From: DATFDN01 sp963756495
GTDB taxonomy: Bacteria > Pseudomonadota > Alphaproteobacteria > Acetobacterales > Acetobacteraceae
Length of the DNA: 64,000 nt
Direction of reading: 5' to 3'
NCBI GenBank assembly: GCA_963756495.1
Contig: CAVWNS010000006.1
Coordinates: 62,001 to 126,000 of the forward strand
Shown here: positions 1-8,917 of the stretch, one piece after another
Position numbering within the stretch: the stretch's first letter is position 1
Layout of the letters: each line of letters opens with the position of its first letter
Notes under the pieces: generated by a model
Databases searched by the model: none
Told to the model about the DNA's origin: nothing
The model's input: only the letters and a program-made list of their open reading frames with translations
Made by a program: the position numbers and the translations under genes

Positions 1-2
1 AG

Positions 3-491
3 GCGTTTGGCCGCTGGGTGAGCGCGGCGCATCTGCGTCCGTATCTGCGCGGCCTGCCCGATTTTGACGATGTGCAGGCCGAGGACCAGGCGATGGCGCA
101 CGCGCTGTCGCATCCGGACCGGCATTTGGCGCTCGATTTCCTGGTCGCCTGGCCGAACCTGGAAGCGGCGAACCGGCTGGTGCGCGCGCATCACGGCGAA
201 CTCGACGGGCGGGACTACGGCCGGCTGCGTCCGGCCGCCGAGGCCCTGGCCGGCAAGTATCCGGCGGCGGCCACGCTGCTGCATCGCGCCCTGGCCGAGG
301 ACGTGCTGCGACGGGCGTCCTCGCGGCAATACCAGTATGCCGCGCGCGATGTCCGCGCCTGCGCGAGCCTCGCGCCGCTGCTGGCCGAGGACGCCGGGCT
401 GGAGAGCCACGACGCGTTCATGGCACGGCTCCGGCAGGAGCATCCGCGCAAGAGCGGGTTCTGGTCCCTGCTCGATCCAGTCGCGCGATGA
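3..491 (+). CDS. C-terminal part of a DUF6880-like protein (5' truncated by window)
   Basis: The frame is open to the first base of the window, so this is the 3' end of a longer gene; a GTG at 18 is an internal codon rather than a convincing start. The 163 codons seen are rich in Ala, Leu and Arg and predicted helical. The stretch beginning LPDFDDVQAED, followed by helices containing LALDFLVAWP and AAEALAGKYPAAATLLHRA, matches my memory of the C-terminal region of the DUF6880 family, cytoplasmic proteins of unknown function in alphaproteobacteria. A small DUF6494-type gene follows 15 bp downstream on the same strand, so they may be co-transcribed. No catalytic motif is visible. The family assignment is from recall and moderate. 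Confidence 0.6.
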   Translation, partial: AFGRWVSAAHLRPYLRGLPDFDDVQAEDQAMAHALSHPDRHLALDFLVAWPNLEAANRLVRAHHGELDGRDYGRLRPAAEALAGKYPAAATLLHRALAEDVLRRASSRQYQYAARDVRACASLAPLLAEDAGLESHDAFMARLRQEHPRKSGFWSLLDPVAR

Positions 492-506
492 GGGGAGGAG
501 ACGCAC

Positions 507-713
507 ATGGACGACGACAAATTCAACCTGGCGATTCGCAGGTTCCTCAAGGAGGTCGGCGTCACCTCGCAACGCGAGATCGAGAAAGCGGTCCGCGAGG
601 GTATCCAGGCCGGCCGTCTTCAAGGTGGCCGGACGATCCGGGCCAAGATGACGCTGGAGATCGGCGAGGCGAACCTGACGCACGTGATCGAGGGCACGAT
701 CGACCTCGGGTGA
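507..713 (+). CDS. DUF6494 family small protein
   Basis: A 68-residue acidic/basic protein with no signal peptide or membrane segment. The core FLKEVGVTSQREIEKAVREG followed by AKMTLEIG and a C-terminal VIEGTIDLG is characteristic of DUF6494, a short uncharacterised family widespread in proteobacteria. A strong ribosome-binding site (GAGGGGAGGAG) sits just upstream of the ATG and fixes the start. It lies 15 bp after the preceding gene, suggesting one transcript. Function is unknown; I can add only that it is full length for the family. Confidence 0.85.
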   Translation: MDDDKFNLAIRRFLKEVGVTSQREIEKAVREGIQAGRLQGGRTIRAKMTLEIGEANLTHVIEGTIDLG

Positions 714-813
714 GCGCCCGCGCAGCTAGATTGCGCGTGGCGGCCGGGGACCATACGCTTCCTCCCGAGCGACCCGCTTCGGCGCAAGGTCGCGTGTGGG
801 AAGGAACGCCAGC

Positions 814-2427
814 ATGCTTGCACGTCGGATGCTGCTCGGGACCGCCGTCGCCGGGGGCCTCGGTCTGAGCACGGTCGGCGCCCGCGCGGCGCCGTCGTCA
901 GCCGCCGCCGATGCACCCGTCGCCGTCACCCAGTACGGCAAGGTGCGCGGTGCAATCTCAGACGGCATCAACAACTTCAAGGGCATTCCCTACGGCGCCT
1001 CGACCGCCGCCACGCGCTTCCGTCCGCCGGAGCCGCCCGCGCCGTGGAGTGACATCCGCGACGCGCTCGCCTACGCGCCGATGTGCCCGCAAGTCATCGG
1101 GAAGCTGCCGTCGATCTTCGCCTCCTGGACCTTCGACAAGGACATGAGCGAGGACTGCCTCGTGCTCAATGTCTGGACGCCCGCGTTGAACGACGGGCGC
1201 AAGCGGCCGGTCATGGTGTGGTTCCACGGCGGCGACTTCTCCAACCTGTCCGGTTCGCGCAACGTGTTCGACGGCACCGCGCTGGCGCGGAAGGGCGACG
1301 TCGTCGTCGTCACCCTCAATCACCGCCTCAACCTGTTCGGCTATCTGTATCTGGCGCAGCTGGCGCCGCAATTTCCCGATTCCGGGAATGCCGGGATGCT
1401 CGACCTGGTCGCGGCGCTGCGCTGGGTGCGCGACAACATCGCCGCGTTCGGCGGCGATGCGGACAACGTCACCATCTTCGGCCAATCGGGCGGCGGCGCG
1501 AAGGTCAGCTGCATGATGGCGATGCCGGCCGCATCCGGCCTGTTCCAGCGCGCCATCGTGCAGAGCGGATCGTACTACCTCAAGGCGATGGACGCCGACG
1601 CGGGCACGCGGGAGGCGCGGACGCTGCTCGCCGCGCTCGACATCCAGCCGGCCGACGCGGCGAAGCTCGCGACCTTGCCGGCGGAGACACTGGTGGCGGG
1701 CCTCGCGAAAGCGCAGAAATCGCCGGACAAGCCGAACTTCCGGTCGGTGGTCGATGGCCGGAACCTGCCCGCGGGTCCGTGGTGGCCGGATGCCCCGGCA
1801 TTGTCCGCCACCGTCCCGATGATGGTCGGCACCGTCGCGACGGAGATGACGCTGCTGACCGGCGCCGCCGACCCGGCCGCCTTCACCCTCGACGACGCGG
1901 CGCTGCGCCGACGCCTGTCAGCCTGGTTCGCGCCCGGCGACATCGACCGGGTGATCGCGACGTTCCGTACGACATGGCCGGATGCCACGCCGAGCGACCT
2001 GTTCTTCGCGGTCGATACCGACGAGACAATGCGTCAGGGAGCGTGGCGGCAGGCCGAGCGCAAGGCCGCGCAGCACGGCGCCCCCGTCTATCTCTACGAG
2101 ATGGACTGGCGCACGCCGGTCGAGGGCGGCAAGTGGAAGTCTCCCCACTCGCTTGAGCTTGCTTTCGTGTTCGACAACGTCGCCAAGTCGCAGTCGATGG
2201 TCGGCTCCGGCCCACAGCCGCAGCGTCTGGCCGATCAGATGAGCGCATGCTGGCTCGCCTTCGCGCGCACCGGAAATCCGAACAACCCAACAGTGCCGCA
2301 ATGGCCCCCGTACACGGTGCCGGAGCGGGCGACGATGGTGTTCGACGTGCAATCGAAAGTGGTCAACGACTTCCGTGGCACTGAGCGTAAGTTGCTGGCG
2401 TCATTGCCAGCGAAACCGGCGGGCTGA
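814..2427 (+). CDS. Exported type-B carboxylesterase/lipase family protein
   Basis: About 537 residues, the normal length for the carboxylesterase type B (alpha/beta hydrolase) family, which hydrolyses carboxylic esters. I chose the ATG at 814 over an upstream GTG at 796 because GGAAGGA precedes it at good spacing and the protein then opens with RRMLLG plus a hydrophobic stretch, a Tat-like export signal ending near the ARAAPSS segment. The nucleophile is Ser225 in GQSGGG; the usual family motif is GESAG, so the residue before Ser is Gln. The catalytic His lies in SPHSLELAFVF, a typical C-terminal signature. The oxyanion-hole motif WFHGGDF is present. It stands alone, 100 bp after the DUF6494 gene. 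The substrate is not predictable. Confidence 0.88.
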   Translation: MLARRMLLGTAVAGGLGLSTVGARAAPSSAAADAPVAVTQYGKVRGAISDGINNFKGIPYGASTAATRFRPPEPPAPWSDIRDALAYAPMCPQVIGKLPSIFASWTFDKDMSEDCLVLNVWTPALNDGRKRPVMVWFHGGDFSNLSGSRNVFDGTALARKGDVVVVTLNHRLNLFGYLYLAQLAPQFPDSGNAGMLDLVAALRWVRDNIAAFGGDADNVTIFGQSGGGAKVSCMMAMPAASGLFQRAIVQSGSYYLKAMDADAGTREARTLLAALDIQPADAAKLATLPAETLVAGLAKAQKSPDKPNFRSVVDGRNLPAGPWWPDAPALSATVPMMVGTVATEMTLLTGAADPAAFTLDDAALRRRLSAWFAPGDIDRVIATFRTTWPDATPSDLFFAVDTDETMRQGAWRQAERKAAQHGAPVYLYEMDWRTPVEGGKWKSPHSLELAFVFDNVAKSQSMVGSGPQPQRLADQMSACWLAFARTGNPNNPTVPQWPPYTVPERATMVFDVQSKVVNDFRGTERKLLASLPAKPAG

Positions 2428-2537
2428 TCAAAATAGAGAAGTCGTCGTCTTGACGATGCGCCGGCTCACCATCGGGTACTCTTGCCGTGCCTGCTTCGTC
2501 CTGTCACGCTTCCCGATGGCGTGGAAGCGGGTCATGC

Positions 2538-3338
2538 ATGGATATTCCGGAGGCGCAGCCCTCGTCTGCTGCCGACGCGGCCGGCGACGGCCAGGAGATG
2601 GACCTCTATCGTCAACTCGCTGAGCTGACCGAGGCGGTTGCCGCGCGCGACACCTTCATCGCCGTCGCCGCCCATGAGCTGCGCAACCCGATGACGCCGA
2701 TCCTGGGTCAGATCGATCTCCTGCTGTCGGCGATCCGGGCCGGCCGGTGCCGCCCCGAGCAGGTCGAGCAGAGGCTGGAGCGCATCCAGCACACCGTGCA
2801 CCGCTACCTGAAGCGGGCGGCGATCCTGCTGGACGTGTCGCGCCTGACCAGTGGCAAGCTCCAGCTGGAGCCGGAGGCGTTCGACCTCGCCGCGCTGCTG
2901 CGCGACCTCGCCGGCGCCTATGCGGATACGGCGCGGCACGCGGGTGTCGCGATCCGGGTTGCCGTGCCCACGAGCCTGCCCGGCACCTGGGACCGCCTCG
3001 CCATGGAGCAGATCTTGGACAACCTGATCTCTAATGCCCTGAAATACGGCGCCCACAGTCCGGTCGATCTGACTGCCGAAGCATGTAAGGAGCAAGTGCG
3101 GATACAGGTCCGCGATCACGGCCCGGGCATTTCGGCGAGCAATCGGGCGCGGGTGTTCCAGCGCTTCGAACGCGCGGTCGGACGGGGCGAACGTCGCAGC
3201 GGCTTCGGCGTTGGCTTGTGGGTCGTCGGCCGGCTGGTGGCCGCGATGGAAGGCACGATCCTCATTGAGGACGCCGCAGGAGGAGGAGCCCTGTTTGCCG
3301 TGATCCTGCCGCTGCATGTGAGAGGAACGCGCGCGTGA
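2538..3338 (+). CDS. Soluble sensor histidine kinase (HisKA-HATPase)
   Basis: A 266-residue transmitter kinase without transmembrane segments or a recognisable sensor domain. The HisKA H-box AAHELRNPM carries the phosphorylatable His46. The HATPase domain shows the N-box (LDNLISNALKYG), G1 box (DHGPGIS), F box (FQRF) and G2 box (GFGVGLW). The start at 2538 follows GGAAGCGG at suitable spacing; an in-frame ATG at 2487 would add an unlikely Cys/Ser/Arg-rich leader. Its stop overlaps the GTG start of the KaiC-like gene (GTGA), indicating translational coupling. A single-domain response regulator ends the operon and is the obvious phosphate acceptor. With no input domain of its own, the KaiC-like protein may supply the signal (inference). 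Confidence 0.9.
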   Translation: MDIPEAQPSSAADAAGDGQEMDLYRQLAELTEAVAARDTFIAVAAHELRNPMTPILGQIDLLLSAIRAGRCRPEQVEQRLERIQHTVHRYLKRAAILLDVSRLTSGKLQLEPEAFDLAALLRDLAGAYADTARHAGVAIRVAVPTSLPGTWDRLAMEQILDNLISNALKYGAHSPVDLTAEACKEQVRIQVRDHGPGISASNRARVFQRFERAVGRGERRSGFGVGLWVVGRLVAAMEGTILIEDAAGGGALFAVILPLHVRGTRA

Positions 3339-4831
3339 GCGAGGCCAGCGGCGGCGGGATCGAACGGGTGACGAGCGGCGTCGCCGGCCTGGACACCATC
3401 CTGGACGGCGGCTTTCTCAAAGGCGGCCTCTACATCGTCCAGGGCAAGCCCGGAACCGGCAAGACGACGCTCGCCAACCAGATCTGCTTTCATCAGATCG
3501 CGGAAGGCAGGCGGGCGCTCTATGTGACCCTGCTCGCCGAATATCACGCCCGGATGATACAGCATCTCAGCGGCATGTCGTTCTTCGACATCACCAAGAT
3601 CCCGGACCAGCTTCTCTACATTAGTGCGTTCCGCACCCTGCGCCAGGACGGAACCGCGGGCCTGCTCGCCCTGCTGCGGCGGGAGATCACGGCGCGCGGG
3701 ATATCCATCCTGATCCTCGACGGCTTCGCGACCGCCCAGCGGGCCGCCAATGGCGCGCGGGACTTCAACGAGTTCGTCCACGAGCTGCAGGGCATCGCCA
3801 TCGCGACCGACTGCACGATGTTCCTGCTCAGCAGCGCCCAGGAGGTCGCGGACACCCCCGAGTATACCATCGTGGATGGCATCCTGAAGCTGAGCGAGCA
3901 GTTGTTCGGCTGGTCCGCCGAGAGCGCGCTGGAGGTCATTAAGCTCCGCGGCAGCGCCTTCCTGCGCGGCCTGCACGCGTTCCGGATCACCGATGACGGC
4001 GTTGTCGTCCATCCACGGATCGAGGCGTTGCTGGCTCGACCCTCGCGCCCCGACCCGGGCGGGGTCGCGAAGGTGTCGAGCGGCGTGGCCCGGCTCGACA
4101 CCATGCTGGGCGGCGGCCTGCCCGCGGCATCGACCACCCTGATCATGGGTCCCTCCGGGGTTGGCAAGACGACGCTCGGGTTGCAGTTCCTGTCCTGCTG
4201 TGGCGAGGCCGAGCCGGGACTGCTGTTCGGCTTCTACGAGACGCCGGCGCGCATCGCGGCCAAGGTGGAGGGCGTCTGTGGTCCGCTCAAGCCCCTGTTG
4301 GACAGCGGCGCGGTGGAGGTATTGTGGCAGCCGCCGACCGATGGGATGCTCGATGCTTACGGTGAGCGGCTGCTGAAGGCGGTCGAGCGCCGGAAGGTGC
4401 GGCGGCTGTTCATCGACGGGCTCGGCGCCTTCCGGAGCGCCGCCAGCGAGCCCATGCGCATGGGACATTTCCTCAATGCTCTGACCAATGAGCTGCGGGT
4501 GCAGCGCGTCTCGACCGTTTACACGCTGGAAGTGGCCGACATTATCGGGCCGCGTATCCGCGCGCCGATCGACGACCTGTCCAGCTTGGCCGAGAACCTG
4601 GTCCTGCTGCGCTTCATCGAGTTGCGGGCCCGCCTCTACCGCCTGATCTCCATCCTCAAGGTCAGGGACAGCGACTTCGACCCCTCGCTCTACGAGTTCA
4701 GCACCACGGGCCAGGGCCTGGCGATCAAGGACAGCTTCACAAGCGCCGAGCAGATCATGGCGGGCTTCTCGCGCTTTCCCGATGGCATGCCGCCTTCGGA
4801 CCGGGCGCCGCCGACGAAGCGCGGCCGCTAG
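3335..4831 (+). CDS. KaiC-like double RecA-domain ATPase
   Basis: A 498-residue protein with two tandem KaiC/RecA ATPase domains. The first Walker A, GKPGTGKTT, is at residues 37-45, and the second, GPSGVGKTT, at 272-280. Walker B-like strands ILILDGFA and RLFIDGLGAF follow in each half. In cyanobacterial KaiC the two domains form a hexamer with ATPase and autokinase/phosphatase activity; in heterotrophic bacteria KaiC homologues occur without KaiA/KaiB and are linked to stress or light signalling. Neither kaiB nor kaiA is visible here. Start is GTG, overlapping the kinase stop by 4 bases; the response regulator begins 3 bp after its stop. Domain identity is firm; a role as energy or time sensor for the adjacent kinase is inference. 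Confidence 0.9.
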   Translation: MSEASGGGIERVTSGVAGLDTILDGGFLKGGLYIVQGKPGTGKTTLANQICFHQIAEGRRALYVTLLAEYHARMIQHLSGMSFFDITKIPDQLLYISAFRTLRQDGTAGLLALLRREITARGISILILDGFATAQRAANGARDFNEFVHELQGIAIATDCTMFLLSSAQEVADTPEYTIVDGILKLSEQLFGWSAESALEVIKLRGSAFLRGLHAFRITDDGVVVHPRIEALLARPSRPDPGGVAKVSSGVARLDTMLGGGLPAASTTLIMGPSGVGKTTLGLQFLSCCGEAEPGLLFGFYETPARIAAKVEGVCGPLKPLLDSGAVEVLWQPPTDGMLDAYGERLLKAVERRKVRRLFIDGLGAFRSAASEPMRMGHFLNALTNELRVQRVSTVYTLEVADIIGPRIRAPIDDLSSLAENLVLLRFIELRARLYRLISILKVRDSDFDPSLYEFSTTGQGLAIKDSFTSAEQIMAGFSRFPDGMPPSDRAPPTKRGR

Positions 4832-4833
4832 CC

Positions 4834-5211
4834 ATGGCGACGGTGCTCGTGGTGGACGACGAGTTCGGCATCGCGGAGCTGCTCGACGCCGTCCTGACTG
4901 ACGAGGGGTACCGCGTGCTGACCGCGATCAACGGCAGGCACGGGCTGGAGGTTCTGGCAGCGGAGCACCCCGATTTGGTGTTCCTCGACTACATGATGCC
5001 GGTGATGGACGGCGCCGCCATGCTGCGCGCGATGGGACGGGACCCGTCGCTGGTGCGCGCGCCGGTCGTCGTCATGAGTTCGATGCCCGAGGCAATGGTG
5101 GCCGAACGGTGCTCGGGATACGCCACGTTCCTGCGCAAGCCGTTCAAGATTGCGCAGGTGGTGACACTGGCCCGCCGGCTGCTGGAGACAGAGAGCGGGG
5201 CCGCCGGCTGA
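4834..5211 (+). CDS. Single-domain response regulator (receiver only)
   Basis: 125 residues making one CheY-like receiver and nothing else. The acidic pocket is VVDDE near the N-terminus, the phospho-acceptor is Asp52 in FLDYMMP, and the conserved Lys102 lies in RKPFK. There is no DNA-binding or enzymatic output, so it must act by protein contact or as a phosphate shuttle. It is the third gene of a tight operon with the histidine kinase and KaiC-like ATPase (3 bp gap), which strongly suggests the kinase phosphorylates it. The convergent amidase gene ends 9 bp away on the other strand. Confidence 0.9.
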   Translation: MATVLVVDDEFGIAELLDAVLTDEGYRVLTAINGRHGLEVLAAEHPDLVFLDYMMPVMDGAAMLRAMGRDPSLVRAPVVVMSSMPEAMVAERCSGYATFLRKPFKIAQVVTLARRLLETESGAAG

Positions 5212-5220
5212 TTCGCTTGC

Positions 5221-6624
5221 TCATTCCGCCGCGGCGACGGCCAGTTCGGGTCGGCGCTTGCGCCAGTTCATGGCGCTCTCGTAGGCGTGGCCCGCGCGAA
5301 ACAACGTCGTCTCCTGAAAAGGCTTGGCGATCAGCTGCATGGACACCGGCAGTCCGCCGATGCCGAAGCCGGTGCAGACGCTCATCGCCGGGTAGCCGGT
5401 CACGTTGAAGGGCATGGTCAGCGACGGCTTCTCCATCGATCCCCATTTCGGCACCTCGGCGATCCGCGACGCCTCGGCCGGCTGGGAGGCGGAAACGAGA
5501 ATGTCGAGATCCGCCATCGCCTCCTTCAGCTCCAGGCACAGCGTCCGCCGACGGCGGATCGCCTGGACGTAGTCGGAGCCGCGGATGAACCCGCCGAGCG
5601 CGATGCGGTCACGGAACAGCTCACCGTAGTCGTTGAACCGGGTCTTCAGCCACGGCTCGTGCACAGCGTACGCCTCGGCGGTGAGGATGATGGAGCCGCA
5701 GGCGTGGTACTCCATCATCGGCGACAGCGTCACCTCGCGGATCTCCGCGCCGAGATGCTCGAGCACGTCCAGGGCGTGGTCGATGCAGTGCCGCGTCGCC
5801 TCGCTGACCGGGAGGTCGGTTTCGAAGAAGTGCCGCACCACCCCGATGCGCAGGCCCTTCGCATCCTTCGTGAGGCCGGCGGTGTAGTCGGGAACGGGGC
5901 GGTCGGCGCTGGCGGGGTCCGCCGGATCATGGCCGGCCATCGCTTGCAGCAGCAGCGCGCAATCCTCCACCGTCCAGGCCAGCGGACCGGCATGGTCCAT
6001 CGTGAACGACAGCGGCAGCACGCCGGCGCGGCTGACGAGGCCATAGGTCGGCTTGATGCCGGCGATGCCACACAAGGCCGCCGGACCCCGGATCGAGCCG
6101 CCAGTGTCCGAGCCGGTGCCGCCCAGGACCAGCCCGGCGGCGACCGCCGCGCCGGTTCCCGACGATGATCCGGCGGTGAAGTGCTCCGGGTTCCAGGGAT
6201 TGCGCGCCGGCGGCCAGGGCAGGTCGAAGGACGGGCCGCCCATGGCGAATTCGTGCGTGGCGAGCTTGCCCATCAGCACGGTCCCCGCCTCGGCCCATTT
6301 GCGCACGACGGTCGCGTCTGCGGTGGGCACGTTGTCCTCGAGCAGCTTCGAGTGCGCGGTCGTGCGGATGCCGGCGGTGTTGTAGATGTCCTTATGCCCG
6401 ATCGGGATACCGTCCAGCGGACCGAGCGGCGCACCCGCCATCACGCGGGCCTCGGCGGCGCACGCATCGGCGAGCGCGCGCTCCTCGGTCAGCAGCAGGA
6501 AGCTGTGCAGCGTGCTCTCGAGCTTGCCGACGCGGTCGAGACAGTCCCGCGTCAGCTCGACCGGAGACAGGTCCTTGGTTGCGATGCGCCGAGCGGCTTC
6601 GGCAATCGTCAGTTGTGCGTTCAT
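5221..6624 (-). CDS. Amidase (amidase-signature family)
   Basis: 467 residues, normal for amidase-signature enzymes, which hydrolyse amide bonds with a Ser-cisSer-Lys triad. The catalytic Lys78 lies in GIPIGHKD, the cis-Ser in TAGSSSG (residues 153-155) and the nucleophile Ser177 in GSDTGGSIRG. There is no signal peptide, so it acts in the cytoplasm. The start overlaps the stop of a small AtzG-like gene by one base (TGATG), and the pair sits at the end of an oligopeptide-type ABC transporter operon, implying that an imported amide is cleaved inside the cell. The pairing resembles AtzE/AtzG (1-carboxybiuret hydrolase) or GatA/GatC architecture. The true substrate is unknown. Confidence 0.9.
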   Translation of the reverse strand: MNAQLTIAEAARRIATKDLSPVELTRDCLDRVGKLESTLHSFLLLTEERALADACAAEARVMAGAPLGPLDGIPIGHKDIYNTAGIRTTAHSKLLEDNVPTADATVVRKWAEAGTVLMGKLATHEFAMGGPSFDLPWPPARNPWNPEHFTAGSSSGTGAAVAAGLVLGGTGSDTGGSIRGPAALCGIAGIKPTYGLVSRAGVLPLSFTMDHAGPLAWTVEDCALLLQAMAGHDPADPASADRPVPDYTAGLTKDAKGLRIGVVRHFFETDLPVSEATRHCIDHALDVLEHLGAEIREVTLSPMMEYHACGSIILTAEAYAVHEPWLKTRFNDYGELFRDRIALGGFIRGSDYVQAIRRRRTLCLELKEAMADLDILVSASQPAEASRIAEVPKWGSMEKPSLTMPFNVTGYPAMSVCTGFGIGGLPVSMQLIAKPFQETTLFRAGHAYESAMNWRKRRPELAVAAAE

Positions 6625-6812
6625 CAGCGCATCTCCGGCACGAATAGCAGCGCCGGCTCCGCCTCGCGCGGCATCGGCGCGGTCACGCGCGCGATCATCG
6701 CCTCCAGCAGCGGATAGGCGGCATGGAGCGTGCGCTTCTGTGCCTCGTCCAACGGCAACCCGGTCTGCGCGACCAGCGTATCGAACGCGGCTTCACTGAT
6801 GCTGGCTTCCAT
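6624..6812 (-). CDS. Small AtzG-like (DUF4089-like) amidase partner
   Basis: 62 residues. A short helical protein with the pattern GLPLDEAQKRTLHAAYPLLEAM and a C-terminal PREAEPALLFVPE, resembling AtzG/DUF4089 proteins. Those wrap around amidases such as AtzE in the way GatC wraps GatA, usually ending in an (E/D)PAPxFxP tail. I chose the ATG at 6812 because AAAGGAG lies at correct distance; the ATG two codons upstream is too close to it. The amidase start overlaps the stop by one base, so the two are probably made in fixed ratio. The gap to the upstream ABC ATPase gene is 19 bp. Family assignment is by resemblance and context and should be tested with a profile search. Confidence 0.68.
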   Translation of the reverse strand: MEASISEAAFDTLVAQTGLPLDEAQKRTLHAAYPLLEAMIARVTAPMPREAEPALLFVPEMR

Positions 6813-6831
6813 CGCCATATCTCCTTTGAAT

Positions 6832-7837
6832 TCAGGCGAGAACCGGATCGGCGGCGCGCACGCAGCGCACCATCGCTCCGGTCTCCGTGGTGATCGCCGG
6901 CACGTCGCGCGTGCAGGCCTCGATCGCATGGCGGCAGCGCGGGGCGAACGGGCAGCCGCGCGGGATCTGCGTCATGTTCGGCGGGGCGCCGGGGATCGTC
7001 TCCAGCACCTTGCCCCGCAGCCCACCATACACGGTGGAGGCGAGCAAGCCCTGCGTGTAGGGATGGCGCGGGTGGCGGATGATCTCGCGGGTGGTGCCGC
7101 GTTCCACGAAGCGGCCGGCGTACATCACCGCGATGCGGTCCGAGATCTCGGCTGCCGCGCCGACATCGTGGGTGACGAACACGACGGCCATGCCGAGTTC
7201 CTCCTGCAACTGGCGCAGCAGCAGGAGGATCTCGGATCTGCACCGTCACGTCCAGCGCGGTGGTCGGCTCGTCGGCCAGAAGCACCGATGGCGAGCAGGC
7301 GAGCGCGAGCGCGATCATCGCTCGCTGGCGCATGCCGCCCGACATCTCGTGCGGATAATTGTTCAGCCGCCGCGCCGCCGAGGGGATCTTCACGTGCTCC
7401 AGAAGCTCCCGCGCGCGCTGCATCGCCGCGCGGTGGTCGAGACCCTCGTGCTGCACGACCGTCTCGGCGATCTGCGCGCCGATCGTATAGACCGGATCGA
7501 GCGCGGCCATCGGCTCCTGGAAGATCATGGAGATCGCGCCGCCACGCAGCTTGGCCAGTTCCGCCCTCGGCAGGGACAGGATCTCGCGCCCGCTCAGCCG
7601 AACCGTCCCCGTGATATCGGCGTAGGCGGGCAGCAATCCCATTAGCGCCTTGAGGCTGACGCTCTTGCCGGAGCCGGACTCTCCCAGGATCGTCAGGGTC
7701 TCGCCGGGGCGCAGCGCGAAGGAGACCCCGTTCACCGCCGCCACGTCGGTGCCACGCCGACGAAACCGGACAGTCAGGTCGTCGATTTCGAGAACCGGGG
7801 TGTCCTGCACGGGCAGAACTATGTGCGAGTCAGGCAT
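6832..7837 (-). pseudogene. Oligopeptide ABC transporter ATP-binding protein (DppD-like), frameshifted
   Basis: The first part (7837 down to about 7237) carries Walker A (GESGSGKS), the signature MSGGMRQR and Walker B (LLADEPTTALD). The second part, in another frame from about 7231 to 6832, resumes with QEELGMAVVFVTHD and the oligopeptide-transporter C-terminal Cys-rich motif CPFAPRCRHAIEAC. The total span is 1006 bases, one more than a multiple of three, so a single extra base in the tract around 7231-7237 repairs a roughly 335-residue protein of normal DppD/OppD length. No substitutions spoil either half, so this is probably a sequence error. It overlaps the second ATPase gene by 8 bases and is the fourth gene of the transporter operon. 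Confidence 0.85.
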
Positions 7838-8903
7838 GATGCGCCGCCATGGCCGCCTGGGCCGCAGGAACGTGGCAGGCCACCAGATGTGGCGCCGCCG
7901 GATCGGAGTCTCCCTGGAACGGCGCCGCGAGCGCCGGCACGCGCTCCGCGCAGACCGCCTGGGCGAAGGCGCAGCGGGTGCGAAAGCGGCAGCCTGAGGG
8001 TGGATCGATCGGGTTCGGCGGATCGCCGACCAGCGGCATCTCCGTGGTGCGGCGGTCCGGGTCCAGGGTGGGCTTGGAGGCGAACAGCGCGCGCGTGTAG
8101 GGATGATGTGGCCGTTCGTAGATCTGCTCGACTGGGCCGGTCTCCATCACCCGGCCCAGATACATCACCAGCACGCGGTCGCTGACATACTCGACCACGT
8201 TCAGGTCATGGCTGATGAAGATGTAGGTCAGGCTGAACTGCGCCTTCAGCTCATGCAACAGGTTGAGCACCTGCGCCTCGACCGACTTGTCGAGCGCGGA
8301 GACCGCCTCGTCCAGGATCACCAGCCGCGGCTCCAGCGCCAGGGCGCGTGCGATGTTCGCCCGCTGGCGCTGGCCGCCCGACAGCTCGTGCGGATAGCGC
8401 CGCGCGTATTGGCGCGGGTTGAGCCCGACCTGACCGAGCAGCGCGTCCGCGCGCGCGACCGCCGCCTTGCGCGCGACCCCGTGCATGCGCGGCGCATAGG
8501 CGATGCTCTCCGACATGGTCATGCGCGGATTGAGCGAGGAGTAGCTGTCCTGGAACACCATCTGCATTTGTCGGCGCATCTCGTTGACGGTGATGCCGGG
8601 GCGCGCGCCCACGGGATCGCCGTCGAACACGACGGAGCCGGCATCGGGCTGCACCAGCCGCATCAGCAGCCGCGCGGTGGTGGACTTGCCGCAGCCGGAT
8701 TCCCCGACGATGCCGAGCGTCTCGCCCTTGCGGACGGAGAACGACACGTCATCCACCGCCTGCACGGTGGCGATGCGCCGGTTCAGCAGGCCGCCGCGCA
8801 CCGGGAAGTGCTTGCGCAGGCGCTCCACGGTCAGCAGCGGCTGGGCGGGCCCGCCACGGTCACGCGGGTCGCGGGCGGGGGTAAGGGCAGACGCAGACGA
8901 CAT
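7830..8903 (-). CDS. Oligopeptide ABC transporter ATP-binding protein (DppF/OppF-like)
   Basis: 357 residues. Energises the permease pair encoded just upstream. Walker A is GESGCGKST, the ABC signature LSGGQRQR, Walker B VILDEAVSALD, followed by the H-loop FISHDLN. The C-terminal oligopeptide extension with CRFRTRCAFAQAVC is present, which separates OppD/F-type ATPases from other ABC ATPases. The start at 8903 follows GGAGG at 8-base spacing; a GTG 18 bases upstream is possible. It overlaps the DppD-like gene by 8 bases and follows the DppC-like permease gene by about 14 bp, so it is co-translated with the others. Confidence 0.9.
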   Translation of the reverse strand: MSSASALTPARDPRDRGGPAQPLLTVERLRKHFPVRGGLLNRRIATVQAVDDVSFSVRKGETLGIVGESGCGKSTTARLLMRLVQPDAGSVVFDGDPVGARPGITVNEMRRQMQMVFQDSYSSLNPRMTMSESIAYAPRMHGVARKAAVARADALLGQVGLNPRQYARRYPHELSGGQRQRANIARALALEPRLVILDEAVSALDKSVEAQVLNLLHELKAQFSLTYIFISHDLNVVEYVSDRVLVMYLGRVMETGPVEQIYERPHHPYTRALFASKPTLDPDRRTTEMPLVGDPPNPIDPPSGCRFRTRCAFAQAVCAERVPALAAPFQGDSDPAAPHLVACHVPAAQAAMAAHHA

Positions 8904-8917
8904 GACCGGCGCCTCCG

